The notes: generated by a model not told the origin, from the sequence alone. DNA of 64,000 bases from Pseudomonadota bacterium (GCA_005804885.1 SYOX01000130.1:1-64000), one strand, 5' to 3'. Counted from the stretch's first letter, positions 1-11,050 are shown. Translations and numbers: made by a program.

Positions 1-171
1 CTGATCGCGGCGTCGGAGGATTACGAGGACAGCGCCAACGGGGGTGAGGGCGACGAGGACATCGTGCTGGACATCGAACTGATGGAGCAGCTCATCGAGG
101 TCATCATCGCCAACGGCGGCCAGTCCCCCGAGGACTCCGGCGTCGACGAGGACCCCTGGCCCGCCGACTGA
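1..171 (+). CDS. C-terminal fragment of a truncated CDS with acidic tail
   Basis: Frame 1 is open from base 1 (LIAASEDYEDSANGGEGDEDIVLDIELMEQLIEVIIANGGQSPEDSGVDEDPWPAD) to TGA at 169-171; start lies outside the window. Confidence 0.55.
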   Translation: MIAASEDYEDSANGGEGDEDIVLDIELMEQLIEVIIANGGQSPEDSGVDEDPWPAD

Positions 172-211
172 GCCTCGATGGCGGCGCGCCGACAGGCTTC
201 ACGGTGCGCCC

Positions 212-316
212 GGCTTCGGGCCTTGCAGCCCCCGCACTGTGCCTTCGGGCCTTGCAGCCCTCGCGCTGTGCCTTCGGGTCTTGCAGCCCCCGCGCTGTGC
301 CTTCGGGTCTTGCAGC
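212..316. repeat. 29-bp tandem repeat, about 3.6 copies (gccttcgggYcttgcagccccCGCgctgt)
   Basis: Consecutive near-identical 29-bp units at 212, 241, 270 and a partial unit at 299; no spacers. Confidence 0.85.
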
Positions 317-624
317 GCCGTGACCTGATGCCTTTGGCCGGGATCTTGCGCCCGTGAACCTGACTCTGACATCCATGTCGCAGCGCGAGAGGCCCGCGTT
401 GAGCGCAGGGTGTCAGCCCCTGGGGGCCCTTCGGCCTTGGGCGCGGCCTCCTCAAGGGCCGGGGCTGGCGCGAGCGGCCTCCAAGGTGTATCCAAGGTGT
501 ATTCAAGTCATCGATTTTGGATATGACATCGAGGTCATGGTGAGCGGGTTGAGGTCGTTGTTATCGGGCGAGGCTTGAGTTTGTGGGGGCTGTATCGTAT
601 TCTGGATTGTAGATGGAGGGGTGA

Positions 625-1473
625 ATGGTTGATTGGGCGCCGGACATCGCGGGGTTCCTCGACTATCGGGAGTATCTGCGGGCCTATTACGAGGCGGCCA
701 AGGCGAACATGCCGGCCTTCTCGTACCGTTACTTCTCGCGCAAGGCGGGCTTCACGTCGCCCAACTTCTTGAAGCTGGTCATCGAGGGCAAGCGGAACAT
801 CAGCGCGGACAGCGTCGAGCGCTTCGCGGTGGCGTTGAAGTTGAGCGAGTCGGAGCGGCGCTTCTTTGGCGATCTGGTGGCCTTCAACCAGGCCACCTCG
901 GCCCAGGAGAAGAACAAGGCCTTCGAGCGGGTGTCGGCCAGTCGGCGCTTTCGGAAGGCGCGGCGCCTGGAGCACGGCTACTTCATGTACCTGTCGCGCT
1001 GGTACTATCCGGCGATCCGGGAGATGGTCGCCCGCGCCGACTTCATCGAGGATCCGGCCTGGATCGCCGGGCAGCTCCTGCCTCCGATCGCGCCCAGGCA
1101 GGCCCAGGAGGGCCTGGAGATGTTGCTGGAGCTGGGGCTGCTGTCGCGAGACGAGTGCGGGAAGCTCCATCGCGGCGAGGCGAGCGTGACGACGGGGCAC
1201 GAGGTGCGCTCGCTGGCGATCGTCAATTACCATCGGCAGATGCTGGAGCGGGCCTCGGAGTCCATCGAGCTGGTCAGCCGGGAGCATCGGGACATCAGCG
1301 CGCTGACGGTGTGCATCGCGCCGGAGCGGGTGGCGGACTTCAAGGCGCGCATCCACGCCTTCTGGGAGGTCCTCATGGAGCTTGGTGACAGCGACGAGCG
1401 GCCGACGAGGGTCTACCAGCTCAACATGCAGTTCTTCCCGCTCAATCAGGTTGAAGGAGAGCAAGATCCATGA
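625..1473 (+). CDS. TIGR02147 family protein (DUF4423-like)
   Basis: FLDYREYLRAYYEAAKAN...FSYRYFSRKAGFTSPNFLKLVIEGKRNIS is characteristic of the TIGR02147 family; stop overlaps next start (ATGA). Confidence 0.85.
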   Translation: MVDWAPDIAGFLDYREYLRAYYEAAKANMPAFSYRYFSRKAGFTSPNFLKLVIEGKRNISADSVERFAVALKLSESERRFFGDLVAFNQATSAQEKNKAFERVSASRRFRKARRLEHGYFMYLSRWYYPAIREMVARADFIEDPAWIAGQLLPPIAPRQAQEGLEMLLELGLLSRDECGKLHRGEASVTTGHEVRSLAIVNYHRQMLERASESIELVSREHRDISALTVCIAPERVADFKARIHAFWEVLMELGDSDERPTRVYQLNMQFFPLNQVEGEQDP

Positions 1474-1865
1474 ATTTACATCGGAATCTCCTTTGGGCGC
1501 TGCTCGCGGCGGCGATGATCCTCTCGTGCTCCGATCAGGTCGGCACGCACGTCGGCAACCCTGGCGATGGGGACAACAACCTCGTCGAGCCCGAGCCTGC
1601 GCCGGAGGCCTCACCCGAGGGGCAGCCCGAAGGCCAGCCGGAGGGCGAACCCGAAGGCCAGCCTGAGGCCGAGCCGGAGGGGGAACCGGAGGGCGAGCCT
1701 GAGCCCAGCGACGCGGGGGGCGACGGCGGCGACGTCGAGGAGGCCGACGGCGACATGGACGGCGACGCCTCCGACGGCGGTGATCCTGGCGATGATGTTG
1801 GAGACGCCGTCGAGGACGGGGAGAACGGAGACGCGGCCCCTGACACGCCCGAGGACGCTGGCTGA
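1470..1865 (+). CDS. Lipoprotein with Pro-Glu-Gly low-complexity repeats
   Basis: Signal/lipobox-like N-terminus (LLAAAMILSC), PEGQPEGEPEG repeats, Asp/Gly-rich tail; ATGA overlap with upstream gene. Confidence 0.7.
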   Translation: MNLHRNLLWALLAAAMILSCSDQVGTHVGNPGDGDNNLVEPEPAPEASPEGQPEGQPEGEPEGQPEAEPEGEPEGEPEPSDAGGDGGDVEEADGDMDGDASDGGDPGDDVGDAVEDGENGDAAPDTPEDAG

Positions 1866-2121
1866 GGCGGCAGGGGGGTCAGGAGCGGCGGCGGCGGTCG
1901 CAAGCAGTCGAGCCTGCGTGCCTGAGGGCGCTGGCTGAGGCGGCGGGGGGGCGGCGGGCCAGGAGTCCGGGCCGGGCCGAGGGATCGACGAAGAGGGCGC
2001 TGGCTGAGGCGGCGGGGGTGGCCTGTGGCCCTTGGGGTCATCGGGCGTCGCTTGCGTCGGGGAGAGGCTGTGGGCAGAATCGATCCGGGCGGCAGGGCGT
2101 CGCTGCAGCGGAGCGTCGGGC

Positions 2122-3417
2122 ATGGAGTTCGCGGAGGCCAGACATCTTCTTCACCGCGTGGGCTTCGGGGCGACCCCGGCGGCGTTGAGCAGGGCGCTGC
2201 GGCGGGGCTCCGAGACCACGATCAAGTTCTTGATCGACGATCTGCGCGACACCTCCCGGACGCAGCCGCTGGCGTGGGCCGAGCAGAGCGTGGCGCTGGA
2301 CAAGCGGCGCTCCGGGGGGGGCGAGCGCGAGCAGGCCGTCGAGCTCTCGGGCTGGTGGTTGCGCGAGATGGTCGAGACGACCTCGCCCTTGACCGAGCGG
2401 CTGGTCTTGATCTTCTTCGAGCACTTCGGGTCGAGCTTCGCGCGGGCGCCCTATCCGCCCTTGCTGGCCCGCCATCTGGCGCTCTTGAGGAAGCACGTCG
2501 GCGGGGACTTCAAGGCGCTGCTGCTCGGGATCGTCTCCGATCCGGCCTTCATCCTCTCGCGCGGGGGTCCGGGCGCGCTCAAGGCCGATCCTGGCGAGGG
2601 CCTGGCGCGGGCGCTGCTGGAGGCGACGATCGGGCCGGGCCAGGGTGAAGAGGAGGACGTGAGGGGCGCGGCGGGGGCCTTGACGGGGTGGGGGGTTGAC
2701 CCGCGCAACGGGGCGTTTCGCTATGATGGGGCCGCGCATCGCTCCGAGGACAGGCGCTTTCTGGGCGGGAGCGGAAAGTACAACGGGACGGACGTCGTCA
2801 ACCTGCTGCTGGCGGACCCGCGGACCTCGGAGCGGGTGGTCGAGCTGCTCTGGCTGGGCTTGATCGGCGCGCCCGGCCCCGACGCCGCCGAGCGCGCCCG
2901 GCTGGCGACGGCGTGGCGGGCCGAGGATCTCATGATGAAGCCGCTGCTGGCGAGCTTGCTGGGCCACGAGGCCATCCGGGACGCATCGCGCTTCGGGGAG
3001 GCGGTCAAGTCGCCGGTCGAGCTGCTGGTCGGGGCCATCTCCATGCTCTACCTGGAGGTGGAGCACTGGCCGACCGTGGCGAGGGCCTGCGCGGCGCTCG
3101 GTCAGGACCTGGTGGACCCTCCTGCGGCGGGGTGGCCGGCGGGCGTGGGGTGGTTGACGGCGGCCTCGATGGACGCGCGCCATCGTTGGTCGCGGGCGCT
3201 GCTGCGTGAGTCGGGCCAGCTGCAGCGGGCGCCGACCTGGGACGAGGTGGCGCTCAAGACATGGCTGGGCAAGCCGACGCTCTCGGCCGAGCGCGCCCGG
3301 GATGAGGCCGTCCGGGTGTTGCTGGCGGGGAAGCCGCTGGTGGAGCCGCCGGTGGAGTTCAGCCCGCACGAGCTCATCTTGCACTTGATGCTTGAGCCGG
3401 GCTTCCAGCTGACCTGA
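2122..3417 (+). CDS. DUF1800 family protein
   Basis: MEFAEARHLLHRVGFGATP...LIFFEHFGSSF...; followed directly by a DUF1501 gene, the usual pairing. Confidence 0.85.
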   Translation: MEFAEARHLLHRVGFGATPAALSRALRRGSETTIKFLIDDLRDTSRTQPLAWAEQSVALDKRRSGGGEREQAVELSGWWLREMVETTSPLTERLVLIFFEHFGSSFARAPYPPLLARHLALLRKHVGGDFKALLLGIVSDPAFILSRGGPGALKADPGEGLARALLEATIGPGQGEEEDVRGAAGALTGWGVDPRNGAFRYDGAAHRSEDRRFLGGSGKYNGTDVVNLLLADPRTSERVVELLWLGLIGAPGPDAAERARLATAWRAEDLMMKPLLASLLGHEAIRDASRFGEAVKSPVELLVGAISMLYLEVEHWPTVARACAALGQDLVDPPAAGWPAGVGWLTAASMDARHRWSRALLRESGQLQRAPTWDEVALKTWLGKPTLSAERARDEAVRVLLAGKPLVEPPVEFSPHELILHLMLEPGFQLT

Positions 3418-3431
3418 GGGGGGGGCGAGAG

Positions 3432-4592
3432 ATGGATCGGAGATCCTTCGTCAAGCTCGCGGCGTCGGCGCCGCTGGCGCTGGCGGCTGGGCCAGCGATC
3501 TCGATGGCGGGCGCGTCGGGCGGTCGGCGTCTGGTCATCGTCGAGCTCGTCGGGGGCAATGACGGGCTCGGCATGGTGCCGCCGGTGGAGGCTGGGGCGC
3601 ACGCGGCGCTGGCGGCGATGAGGCCGACGCTGGGGCTGGCGTCGGGGGCGGCGCTCAAGCTCGACGAGCAGGTGGGGTTCAACCCGGCGCTGGCGACCTT
3701 GATGTACGCCTGGGACGGCGGCGAGCTGGCCGTGGTTCAGGGGGTCGGCGACACCGCCGCGCCGCAGGATCACTTGAGGGCGGCGGCCTTCTGGGACGAG
3801 GGCGGGGTCGGCGGGGGCGCAGGCCAGGGGTGGCTGGCGCGGCTGCTGGCCGGGTCGCCGCCGGCGGGGGCGCTGGCGCAGGCGGCGATCCTGGGGATGG
3901 GCGCGGCGGGGCCGATGGAGGGGGCCGGCGATCAGGCCGCGCGGCTGATGCCTCACGCCTTGCTGGTCCAGGAGGCGCAGGAGTCTGACCGGCTCAGGAG
4001 CCGCTCGGGCACCTCTGCGCCGCTCAAGCACCTGATCGGGCTGCGCGACGAGCGCCAGGCGAGGGCAAACCGGGTGCAGGAGGCCGTGGCGCGCTCGGCG
4101 GAGGTCAAGACGCGCTTCCCGCAGACCTCCGTGGGGCAACAGCTGGGGCTGGTGGCCCGGGCGATCGTCGCACAGGTCCAAGTCCCTGTTTACAAGGTGG
4201 TCCATCGGGGCTTTGACACGCACGCGGGCCAGCGGGGGGTGCACGATCGCTTGCTGGTCGAGCTGGCCGAGGGGCTGGCGGCGCTGCGCTCGGAGCTGCT
4301 GCGCGCCGACCTCTGGGGGCAGGTGATGGTGATGACGATCTCGGAGTTCGGCCGCCGCCCGCGCGAGAACAAGGCCGGCGGGACCGATCACGGCACCAGC
4401 GCGCCGCACCTCGTCCTGGGCGGCGCGATCAAGGGTGGCCTCCACGGCAAGCAGCCTGGGCTGGACGATCTGCTCGGCGAGGATCTCAGGCACGGCGTGG
4501 AGCTGGGGGCCTACCTGGGCAGCGCGGCGTCCTGGCTGGGGCTTGACCCCGCCGTGATCTGGCCGCGCCAGCGGCCGCTGGCGCTCTTTTGA
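3432..4592 (+). CDS. DUF1501 family protein
   Basis: MDRRSFVKLAASAPLALAAG signal, LVIVELVGGNDGLGMVPP, FDTHAGQ, SEFGRRPRENKAGGTDHGTSAPHLVLGG motifs. Confidence 0.9.
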   Translation: MDRRSFVKLAASAPLALAAGPAISMAGASGGRRLVIVELVGGNDGLGMVPPVEAGAHAALAAMRPTLGLASGAALKLDEQVGFNPALATLMYAWDGGELAVVQGVGDTAAPQDHLRAAAFWDEGGVGGGAGQGWLARLLAGSPPAGALAQAAILGMGAAGPMEGAGDQAARLMPHALLVQEAQESDRLRSRSGTSAPLKHLIGLRDERQARANRVQEAVARSAEVKTRFPQTSVGQQLGLVARAIVAQVQVPVYKVVHRGFDTHAGQRGVHDRLLVELAEGLAALRSELLRADLWGQVMVMTISEFGRRPRENKAGGTDHGTSAPHLVLGGAIKGGLHGKQPGLDDLLGEDLRHGVELGAYLGSAASWLGLDPAVIWPRQRPLALF

Positions 4593-4761
4593 GAGGCTGT
4601 CCGGGAGGGGCGAGCCGTGGGAGGGCGAGAGTGGACCGATGTGGACGGGACGATGGAGGGACGGGGCAGCGCCCGACCGAGTCCGAGCCGCAGATGGCCG
4701 CTTTGGACCCTCACAGCGACGGCTGGGGTTTCCAGACGGCTTCTGGCCGAGGCCGGGGCGC

Positions 4762-6294
<1,533 letters not shown>

Positions 6295-6519
6295 CCTGCG
6301 GCCTCCGTTGGACAAGGGTCCAGGTCTAGGTAGCGAAGTGTCACCTGTCCCTTCAAGTCGGTAGCCTCCTTGGAAAACTTGAGTCGACACAGGGGTTGGG
6401 ATCGGGCCATTCCTGAATTGATGCTTTGTTTTGAAATTATGTGCGACAAATGACACTGGCGTTGAGGGCCGATGGCCTCTATGTTGGAGCGGAGGGAGAG
6501 CAGCAGGGGAGGGGGCGCG

Positions 6520-7503
6520 ATGGTGGATTTGAAGATGCTCGATGAGGTGTCGCTTCGCAAGGAGCCCATCTGCCAGAGCGTCGTAGCCTGGGCGCTCCTG
6601 ACGCCAAACTATCACCTCCTGGGCCGGGTCGAGGTCGTCGTCGAAGGGATCGAGCAGCTCCCGGACGGGCCGGTCATCTTCGCGATGAACCACACCGATC
6701 GCTACAACTACTGGCCGTTTCAGTACCACCTCTGGCATGTGGGGCGAGGGTTTACGGCGACCTGGGTCAAGGCCAAGTACTTCGAACACCCGCTGATGCG
6801 CTGGTTCATGCTGGCGGCCAACAACATCCCGACGGTCTCGCGCGGGTACCTGATCACCAAGGACTTCCTGGAGGTCGTCGGGCGCCCCCCGGAGGACGCC
6901 GAGTACGAGGCGCTCAGGGCCTCGCTGGAGGATCCGGAGTCGAGGGCGTCGGCGGTGATTCCGACGGCGGTGCTCGACAGGCCCCGCGACGTGCTGGGCC
7001 TGCGCTTTGAGCCGTCCCGCGAGCCCTGGGCGGTCTTCATGAGGCGCCTCTTTCGAGAGATGATGCTCCGCTTCGTGGGGCTCAACGCGCAGGCCATGGA
7101 CAGGGGCCTGGATCTGATCATCTTCCCGCAAGGCACCCGGTCGGTGCGGCTCTCCCGGGGTCATATGGGGCTGGGGGCGATCGCGCTGGCCTCGCGGGCG
7201 ACGGTGGTGCCGGTGGGCTGCAGCGGCTCGAACCTCTGCTACCCCGGCAGCTCGCCCTGGGCGCGCGACGGGCGGATCGTCTACCGGATCGGGGCGCCGA
7301 TCACCTACGCCCAGATGGCCCGCCACCACATTGACGTCCCCTTCGTCCCGTTGAGCTTCGAGGCCGAGGAGGCGCACCGCGATCAATTTCAGGGCTACGT
7401 CGATGAGGTCATGGAGCGCATCAACGGGCTGCTCGACCCGCCCTACCGCTTCAGCGACGACCAGCGCAGCGACGGCGTCAAGGGCGCTCGCCGCTTCGTC
7501 TGA
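6520..7503 (+). CDS. 1-acyl-sn-glycerol-3-phosphate acyltransferase-like (PlsC family) protein
   Basis: FAMNHTDRYNYWPFQ (NHxxxxD variant), IIFPQGTRS; GGGGAGGGGG RBS before ATG at 6520. Confidence 0.75.
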   Translation: MVDLKMLDEVSLRKEPICQSVVAWALLTPNYHLLGRVEVVVEGIEQLPDGPVIFAMNHTDRYNYWPFQYHLWHVGRGFTATWVKAKYFEHPLMRWFMLAANNIPTVSRGYLITKDFLEVVGRPPEDAEYEALRASLEDPESRASAVIPTAVLDRPRDVLGLRFEPSREPWAVFMRRLFREMMLRFVGLNAQAMDRGLDLIIFPQGTRSVRLSRGHMGLGAIALASRATVVPVGCSGSNLCYPGSSPWARDGRIVYRIGAPITYAQMARHHIDVPFVPLSFEAEEAHRDQFQGYVDEVMERINGLLDPPYRFSDDQRSDGVKGARRFV

Positions 7504-7587
7504 GCCGCCCAGGCCGCCCGCCCAGCCCCGTATCGCCGCTTCGTCTGAGCCGCCGAGGCCGTCCAGCCCGGGCGGTCTCCCGCGCCC

Positions 7588-7631
7588 CAGGAAAAAGCAG
7601 CGGCGCCAGCCCTCTTGAGCTGGCGCCGCCT
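7588..7631 (-). terminator. Intrinsic terminator for the minus-strand VWA gene
   Basis: Read on minus strand: GCGGCGCCAGC TCAAGAGG GCTGGCGCCGC then CTGCTTTTTCC. Confidence 0.75.
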
Positions 7632-7653
7632 CGCCGATCGGCAGGATCGCGGG

Positions 7654-8796
7654 TCACTCGAAGGAGATGCCCTTGCGGCCAGCCTGGGAGCGCAGCGCCT
7701 TGCTGACGGCGGCGTCGAAGGCCTGATCCTTCTTGCCGCCCTTCTTCTTGAGCTCCTTCTGGATGTGCTCGTTGCGCTTGACGTTCAGCGCGGCGATCTC
7801 CTTCTGGATGGCCTCGCGCTCGGCGGCCTTCTCCTTGATGAAGGCCTCGCGCTCGGCCCCCTTCATCCCCTTCATCTCGTCCGGCAGGTCCTCGACGGCG
7901 ACCTCGTCCAGGTCAACCTCGCCCTGATCGAGGGCGTCGACGAGGTCCCACTTGCTGTTGCGGTACAGGGCGCTGCCCTTGGCCGCGGCGCGGGCGGCGC
8001 CGGCCGAGCGGCTCATGTCGGCGGCCTTGTCGTCCATGGCCATCTGGCTCTCCTTGGCGGCCTCGCCGCGGGCGCCGTAGGCCACGTAGGTCGTGTTGAG
8101 CTTCGAACTGAGCTCCCCGAGGCGATCGTCGAAGGGGGTCTCGATGACGACGGCGCCGCCGTCCGGGGCGATGTTGGCGAACTGGCCGTCGGCCCGCTGG
8201 GCCACGTCGCGCCAGCCCTTCGCGTCGCTGTCGGTCTCGGTGCCGCAGTAGATGGTGTTGACGACGATGTCCTGGGCGATGATCAGGCCGGCCTCCTTGA
8301 CGGAGGGGTGCTCGAAGTCTTGATCGGCGCCCTCGTTGCCAGCCACGAAGATCAGCTTGAGCGCCTTGGCGTCCTTGCGCCAGTCCATCTTCGTGCGGGC
8401 CGTGAAGATCGCCCGCCCCACGTACTCGGTGCCCCCGTTGGTCTTGAGCGCCATGAGCTTTTCGTAGATCGCGTCCAGGTCGTCGGTCAGCGGCTGATCG
8501 ACGCGCGTCCAGCCGGCCTCCTGGTAGCCGTCATTGCCGAAGGAGATGAGCCCGACCCGCAGGATCGGGGTGGGCCGGGCCGTGGCCATCTCGTTGACCA
8601 GATCCCAGATCTTCTGGCGGGCCGCGTCGATCAGGCCGTCCATGCTGTTGGATGTGTCCAGCGCGATCACCAGATCGATGTGGCTGCGCTCGACCTGGGG
8701 CTTGATCTCGTCGGCCGCGGCGCTCGACGCCAGGGCCATCAGGCTCATCGCGGCGGCCAGCATCACCAGCGCGCTCTTCTTCAACAAGGTATCCAT
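7654..8796 (-). CDS. Secreted VWA-domain protein
   Basis: Signal peptide MDTLLKKSALVMLAAAMSLMALASSAAA; DLVIALDTSNSMDG (MIDAS DxSxS). Confidence 0.85.
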   Translation of the reverse strand: MDTLLKKSALVMLAAAMSLMALASSAAADEIKPQVERSHIDLVIALDTSNSMDGLIDAARQKIWDLVNEMATARPTPILRVGLISFGNDGYQEAGWTRVDQPLTDDLDAIYEKLMALKTNGGTEYVGRAIFTARTKMDWRKDAKALKLIFVAGNEGADQDFEHPSVKEAGLIIAQDIVVNTIYCGTETDSDAKGWRDVAQRADGQFANIAPDGGAVVIETPFDDRLGELSSKLNTTYVAYGARGEAAKESQMAMDDKAADMSRSAGAARAAAKGSALYRNSKWDLVDALDQGEVDLDEVAVEDLPDEMKGMKGAEREAFIKEKAAEREAIQKEIAALNVKRNEHIQKELKKKGGKKDQAFDAAVSKALRSQAGRKGISFE

Positions 8797-9069
8797 CTCC
8801 TCCTCCCTTGAATCTTCATGGGCCCGCGGGCGGCTCTGGGGTCTCGTCAGGGCGCCTCAGGGCGCGTGGCCCTTTGCACGCCCGGACGCCGCCGAAGGAT
8901 CTAAAAAATACCCGCCTCGCGCCGGCCTGTCGCAAAAGATGTTGTATCTGCTGGCTTTTTTTCAAGCGCCGGGCCATGATGACGCCAACTCGCACCCTCG
9001 AAGAACCACCCTGAGGGCGCCCAGGCGCACCCCAGGCGCGCCGCCCACGGCGCTACGAGAGGCCAGCCC

Positions 9070-10035
9070 ATGACTCCGGCCCGGCTCCTGCCCTCGATCG
9101 CGTCCATCGCCGAGTACAGGCTCGTGGTTCGCGAGGCCGGGGTCTGGCTCTCCGCGATGAGGGCCATCCAGCAGCGCCACGGGCTCTCGGGCAGGCTCAA
9201 GATGTGCCCGCCGGCCTCGAACGTGGTCTTTGGCGTCGGCGCCGACCTCATCATCAAGCTCTACCCGTCGCTCTGGCGCGAGGACGAGATCCCCGACCGC
9301 CTCCTGATGGAGCACCTCGACGGGAAGCTCGCCGTGCCGACGCCTCGCCTGGTCGCCTCGGGCGAGATCGACGGCTGGCCCTACCTCGTGATGACTCGCC
9401 TGGAGGGTCAGATGCTCGGTCAGGTGTGGCGCCGGGTCCCGCCGGTCGATCAGCGGGCGATCGTCGAGCAGCTCGGGGCGCTGATGGCCCAGCTCCACGC
9501 CGCGCCGCTGGCCGGCCTCGGCGCGCTGGCCGTGGACTGGGATGCCTTCATGGCGGATCGGCGCGCCGAGTGCATCGAGAAGCAGCGCGGCTTCGGCATG
9601 ACGGAGCCCTGGCTCGATGACCTGGCCGCCTTCATCGCCGCGCTCCCGCCGCTCCACCCCCCCGCGCCGCGCTGCGTGCTGATGAGCGCCGACATCACCG
9701 CGGATCACGTCATGCTGGCCGAGCGCGGCGGGCGGTGGCGGGCGGTGGGCTTCTTCGACTTCGGGGACGCCATGATCGGCCACCACCTCTATGAGTTCGC
9801 GGCGCCGGCGGCCTTCATCACCCGAGGCAACCCCGCGCTGCTCAAGGCCCTCTTCGAGTCCTACGGCACCCCCAGCGCCGAGATCGACGAGGGCCTGTCG
9901 CGCAGGCTGGCCGGCTACGTCGTCCTGCACCGCTTCTCCAACATCCCCGCCCTGGCCCAGCGCACCGAGCGGTCGGCGCCGCTGCCCGATCTGGCCGCCT
10001 TCCTGGGCGAGACCTGCGCCCTGCCGCCCCGTTGA
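9070..10035 (+). CDS. Aminoglycoside phosphotransferase-like kinase-fold protein
   Basis: YLVMTRLEGQMLGQVW, VLMSADITADHVML, VGFFDFGDAMIGHHLYEF; APH-like organisation. Confidence 0.7.
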   Translation: MTPARLLPSIASIAEYRLVVREAGVWLSAMRAIQQRHGLSGRLKMCPPASNVVFGVGADLIIKLYPSLWREDEIPDRLLMEHLDGKLAVPTPRLVASGEIDGWPYLVMTRLEGQMLGQVWRRVPPVDQRAIVEQLGALMAQLHAAPLAGLGALAVDWDAFMADRRAECIEKQRGFGMTEPWLDDLAAFIAALPPLHPPAPRCVLMSADITADHVMLAERGGRWRAVGFFDFGDAMIGHHLYEFAAPAAFITRGNPALLKALFESYGTPSAEIDEGLSRRLAGYVVLHRFSNIPALAQRTERSAPLPDLAAFLGETCALPPR

Positions 10036-10060
10036 CGACCCCTCTGAGGGCAGATATGCT
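10032..10060 (+). promoter_or_regulatory. Candidate sigma70 promoter (TTGACG-N17-TATGCT)
   Basis: -35 TTGACG at 10032-10037 overlapping the upstream stop codon, 17-bp spacer, -10 TATGCT at 10055-10060. Confidence 0.5.
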
Positions 10061-10066
10061 CTCCAT

Positions 10067-10270
10067 CAGGGCGATGGTCTGAAGGTAGCTTTCACTGCGG
10101 CGTTACGCCGTGGATGAGGTCAGCGCGGCTTGTCGCTGCGCGACATTCCTGCAGGAACAGCAGCCGCGCTCGCGACATGTCACGGACGCGGCTGCCGTCC
10201 TCACTGGAGGTTGGTTCCTCAAAAAATCGCCCTGGGAGCGCCGAGGTCAACGCCTCGGCGCTCTCTTTTT
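10067..10270 (+). ncRNA. Candidate structured small RNA, about 200 nt
   Basis: Promoter above, terminator below, closing helix CAGGGCGAT/ATCGCCCTG, internal hairpins CGGCG-TTA-CGCCG, TGTCGC-TGC-GCGACA and GCAGCCGCG...CGCGGCTGC; no convincing ORF. Confidence 0.45.
10236..10270 (+). terminator. Strong intrinsic terminator
   Basis: GAGCGCCGAGG TCAACG CCTCGGCGCTC TCTTTTT, perfect 11-bp stem. Confidence 0.9.
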
Positions 10271-10315
10271 CGAAGCGGCCGCTCTCAACGCGGCTCTTCG
10301 GCCCGGCCTGGGCGC

Positions 10316-10879
10316 TCAACGCGGCGCAGGGTGGCTCGCTGCGATGCGGCGCGCGGTGTTGACGTTCCGCACCGTCGCGGGGCCGCCCAGCGCGCGCTCA
10401 AGCTCCGCCCCCGACAGCCCCTTGACCTCCGACCCTCGGCGCTGCGCCCAGAAGACCTCCCGGCCCTCGACGCGGATCACCTCGACCTGCCCCTCCAGCG
10501 CCTTGACGCGCTCGGCGGCCTCCTGCCCGATGGCGCTCCGCGTGAAGGCCACGTAGACGTGGAAGGCCTCGGGGTCGGCGTCGAAGGTCGGGAAGTGGCG
10601 CGCCGCGGCGATCTCGGCGACCTCCTCGGCGGCGCGCACGAAGGTCTCCACCTCGTAGCCCAGGGCCTCGCGCAGCGCCCGCTCGATCCTGGCCTCCAGC
10701 GCCGCCGCGTCGCCCTCCGGCGTGTCGAAGATGACATTGCCGCTGGCGATGAAGGTCGACACCCGCTCCAGCCCCATCGCCTCGAAGGGGACCTTGAGCG
10801 CGGCCATCGTCACCCGCCGCCCGCCGACGTTGATGGCCCTCAAGAAGGCGACGTGGCGGTGGTTCTTCGTCTCTGTCAT
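10316..10879 (-). CDS. DUF1697 domain-containing protein
   Basis: HVAFLRAINVGGRRVTMAALKVPFEAMGLERVSTFIASGNVIFDTP is the DUF1697 N-terminal signature. Confidence 0.9.
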   Translation of the reverse strand: MTETKNHRHVAFLRAINVGGRRVTMAALKVPFEAMGLERVSTFIASGNVIFDTPEGDAAALEARIERALREALGYEVETFVRAAEEVAEIAAARHFPTFDADPEAFHVYVAFTRSAIGQEAAERVKALEGQVEVIRVEGREVFWAQRRGSEVKGLSGAELERALGGPATVRNVNTARRIAASHPAPR

Positions 10880-11050
10880 GAGCCCTCTCGGCGACAGCGC
10901 ACAGTTGGTTTGTGCCGGGTTCAGGCTGGCCAGTGCGCCAGGATGGCGGGATGGCATGTCCTGACGGCTCGTCGAGACATCGTCGCGACATCGTGGATAC
11001 AATACGATCCGATCGACATGATCAACCCGCGACTCGCGAAGGAGGTTGCG

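Noticed and set aside
212-316. Possible CRISPR array (29-bp repeats)
   Set aside because: Units are contiguous with no spacers, and no cas genes nearby.
8925-8970. Terminator-like GCCGGC...GCTGGCTTTTTTT
   Set aside because: Only a 6-bp stem with a ~28-nt loop and no upstream plus-strand gene to terminate.
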